From the NCBI RefSeq assembly GCF_905372525.1, contig NZ_CAJPPN010000033.1, forward strand, positions 1 to 24,936: 24,936 nucleotides of DNA, given 5' to 3'. Positions 23,244-24,936 of the stretch are shown in pieces (the first letter of the stretch is position 1; every line of letters begins with the position of its first letter). Source of the stretch: an uncultured Porphyromonas sp. Its GTDB lineage: Bacteria > Bacteroidota > Bacteroidia > Bacteroidales > Porphyromonadaceae. The position numbers and the translations under genes were made by a program. The notes beneath the pieces are model-generated. The model did no database searches and was not told where the DNA came from. It saw nothing but the letters and a program-made list of their open reading frames with translations.

Positions 23244-23793
23244 AGATAAATGGTGTATCAAGGTCGCTTAGGTATGGATGTCTAGCATCCCTGGGGGAGA
23301 GGATGATATCCTGAGAGGGAAGTCTCCAGTCAATAGCGAGCATAGGATCATCCCATGCCACAGCACCCTCTGACTGGGGGGCATAGTAGCTATCACACTT
23401 ATATTGAAAGATAGCCTCTGGGCTCAGCACACTGAAGCCATGGGCGAAACCACGAGGGATGAAGAGCATCCTATGGTTCTCCTCCGACAGCTCCGCTGCG
23501 ATATGCTTCCCATAGGTAGGTGATCCTCTGCGTAGATCTACAGCTACGTCTAGTACACGCCCCTTAACGACTCGTACTAGCTTCGCCTGAGCATGGGGGG
23601 GCTTCTGGAAGTGTAGTCCTCTCACTACACCATAGCTCGATCGGCTCTCGTTATCCTGCACGAAGTGTACCGGTGTGACTAGACTAGAAAATACAGCTTC
23701 ACTAAAGGCCTCGAAGAAATATCCCCTATCATCATGGTAGACCTTCGGCTCTAGGAGGACGACCTCGGGGATCATAGTCTTAATGATATCCAT
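23236..23793 (-). CDS. rmlC: dTDP-4-dehydrorhamnose 3,5-epimerase RmlC, 185 aa
   Basis: RmlC performs the double epimerisation of dTDP-4-keto-6-deoxyglucose, the third step. It is a cupin with DNESRSSYGVVRGLHFQ, whose His is the catalytic base, KLVRVVKGRVLDVAVDLRRGS, and the IPRGFAHGFSVLS strand. Length is normal. The start codon follows the rmlA stop with no gap, and the end overlaps rmlD by 8 nt. Confidence 0.96.
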   Translation of the reverse strand: MDIIKTMIPEVVLLEPKVYHDDRGYFFEAFSEAVFSSLVTPVHFVQDNESRSSYGVVRGLHFQKPPHAQAKLVRVVKGRVLDVAVDLRRGSPTYGKHIAAELSEENHRMLFIPRGFAHGFSVLSPEAIFQYKCDSYYAPQSEGAVAWDDPMLAIDWRLPSQDIILSPRDARHPYLSDLDTPFIYE

Positions 23794-24678
23794 CTACTTT
23801 ACTTTGTCTTCGATGAGACGGAGCAGATACTGCCCGTACGGATTCTTCATCATCGGTGCAGCTACCTTCCTTAGGACATCTGCCGTGACCCAGCCCTGAT
23901 GATAGCCTATCTCCTCGAGACAAGCCACCTTCAGTCCCTGCCTTTTCTCAATCACCTCTACGAAGGTAGAGGCCTCTGCGAGGGAGTCATGTGTCCCTGT
24001 ATCGAGCCATGCAAAGCCACGCCCAAGGGGTTCTACCAGCAGGCGCCCCTGACGCAAGTACTCTTGGTTCACACTCGTGATCTCGAGCTCTCCTCTGGCG
24101 GAAGGCTTGACCTCGCTAGCTATCTTGACGACATCATTCGGGTAGAAGTAAAGGCCTACGACAGCATAGTTACTTTTAGGGTGCTGGGGCTTCTCCTCAA
24201 TAGAGATACAGCGTCCCGCCTCATCGTACTCGGCGACACCATATCGCTCTGGGTCGTTCACCCAATAGCCAAAGACTGTAGCCTCATTTGCTTGCTCTGC
24301 CCGCTGTACAGACTGAAGCAGGAGCTGAGTGAAGGACATACCATAGAATATATTATCCCCAAGCACAAGGCATACATTATCATCACCGATGAACTCCTTG
24401 CCGATGATAAAGGCCTGCGCCAACCCCTCAGGGCGAGGCTGCTCTGCATAGGCGAAACGCACCCCATAGTCAGATCCATCACCGAGAAGTCGCCTAAAGC
24501 TAGGCAGGTCGTCAGGGGTAGAGATGATGAGTATATCGCGAATCCCTGCGAGCATGAGCACAGAGATAGGATAGTAGATCATGGGCTTATCATAGATAGG
24601 TAGCAGCTGCTTGCTTACCCCCTTTGTGATCGGATAGAGGCGCGTACCAGCGCCACCAGCTAAGACTATTCCCTTCAT
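23794..24678 (-). CDS. rmlA: Glucose-1-phosphate thymidylyltransferase RmlA, 294 aa
   Basis: RmlA makes dTDP-glucose from glucose-1-phosphate and dTTP, the first and feedback-controlled step of rhamnose synthesis. It has the nucleotidyltransferase motif LAGGAGTRLYPIT at residues 6-18, KQLLPIYDKPMIYYP, the metal-binding GDNIFYG and the ISIEEKP segment. Length is typical of the long RmlA form. It opens a four-gene operon in order A-C-D-B with overlaps or no gaps, so the pathway should be made in fixed proportions for a rhamnose-containing surface glycan; no glycosyltransferase is in the window. A run TACTTTCG upstream (minus, about 24728-24735) is one base off TAnnTTTG. Confidence 0.97.
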   Translation of the reverse strand: MKGIVLAGGAGTRLYPITKGVSKQLLPIYDKPMIYYPISVLMLAGIRDILIISTPDDLPSFRRLLGDGSDYGVRFAYAEQPRPEGLAQAFIIGKEFIGDDNVCLVLGDNIFYGMSFTQLLLQSVQRAEQANEATVFGYWVNDPERYGVAEYDEAGRCISIEEKPQHPKSNYAVVGLYFYPNDVVKIASEVKPSARGELEITSVNQEYLRQGRLLVEPLGRGFAWLDTGTHDSLAEASTFVEVIEKRQGLKVACLEEIGYHQGWVTADVLRKVAAPMMKNPYGQYLLRLIEDKVK

Positions 24679-24780
24679 ACTTGAGATTAGATAGATATTC
24701 TACTGAGACTGAAGTAACAGCCACGAAAGTACAAAAAAGGGCACACTCTACCCATCAAAAGCAGGAGCCCTGCAGGGGCC

Positions 24781-24936
24781 GACGCATGATCTCGCTCGCA
24801 CACTCCTGCCTTTGGATCTTCGGGGGGGCATTTCATATCCCAGGGAGCCTTAGCTCATCACTAGAGATCCTACGTATTATTCCCAAGGAATAGACATACA
24901 AGCGAGCCCTACAGAGGATATACTTAGAGCGAGGTA
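24781..24936 (+). repeat. Dispersed repeat, copy D (cut by the window end)
   Basis: This matches 15616-15772 along its whole length (about 85-90% by eye). The window ends at the base that corresponds to the one immediately before palindrome array C. Like copy C, it lies upstream of a minus-strand gene (rmlA) in the same orientation. The start differs: the 20-bp direct repeat is replaced by a GCCCTGCAGGGGC palindrome (24769-24779 region). Confidence 0.85.

Noticed and set aside
23899..24603. 234-codon plus-strand frame opposite rmlA
   Set aside because: It is antisense to a clear rmlA with all motifs; no independent signal for expression.
1..24936. tRNA or rRNA genes
   Set aside because: I found no T-loop (GGTTCGA-type) and acceptor pairing outside coding sequence, and no rRNA-like blocks.

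Overview
The window looks like chromosomal DNA from a member of the Bacteroidales, most likely Porphyromonas or a close relative. The evidence is a short primary sigma factor without region 1.1, promoters of the Bacteroidetes type (TAnnTTTG, in one clear case with a TTTG box 20 nt upstream), a HU-CCDC81-like/SPOR protein, a diverged trigger factor, and fairly GC-rich codon use. Genus is inferred from gene content only; no marker gene was compared.

Layout. 1-722: leader region with an array of three 18-bp palindromes (130-191) and a candidate structured RNA (about 414-590) ahead of rpoD (723-1586). 1708-4832: a metal-transport operon, a DtxR/MntR-type regulator fused to a C-terminal FeoA domain, overlapping feoB by 4 nt. 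4833-5325: non-coding, with terminators and small tandem repeats. 5326-6555 (minus): two exported thioredoxin-fold paralogues; one has WCGPC and the other has lost both cysteines. 6725-9580 (minus): a 951-residue exported M16 zinc protease. 9581-10310: a divergent intergenic region with the second palindrome array and a good trigger-factor promoter. 10311-13451: trigger factor and an ABC-F protein with a degenerate second ATPase domain. 13566-15541 (minus): queG and an upstream HU-like/SPOR gene, overlapping. 15542-16524: a repeat-rich gap with the third array, part of a dispersed repeat and a truncated coding fragment. 16525-19285: a two-gene McrB/McrC-type restriction module. 19410-21140 (minus): a phosphoethanolamine-transferase-like membrane protein. 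21328-24678 (minus): rmlA-rmlC-rmlD-rmlB, a complete dTDP-L-rhamnose pathway in one tightly overlapping operon. 24781-24936: a second copy of the dispersed repeat, cut by the window edge just where its palindrome array should begin.

Most genes are core functions: transcription, metal uptake, protein folding and turnover, tRNA modification, envelope polysaccharide. McrBC is the only defence module seen. The most unusual signal is non-coding: three intergenic regions each carry exactly three 18-bp palindromes at a strict 22-bp pitch. Seven of the nine units are perfectly alternating purine-pyrimidine, so they could adopt Z-DNA or cruciform structure or act as a cooperative protein-binding array. 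All lie upstream of genes, two of them between divergent genes.
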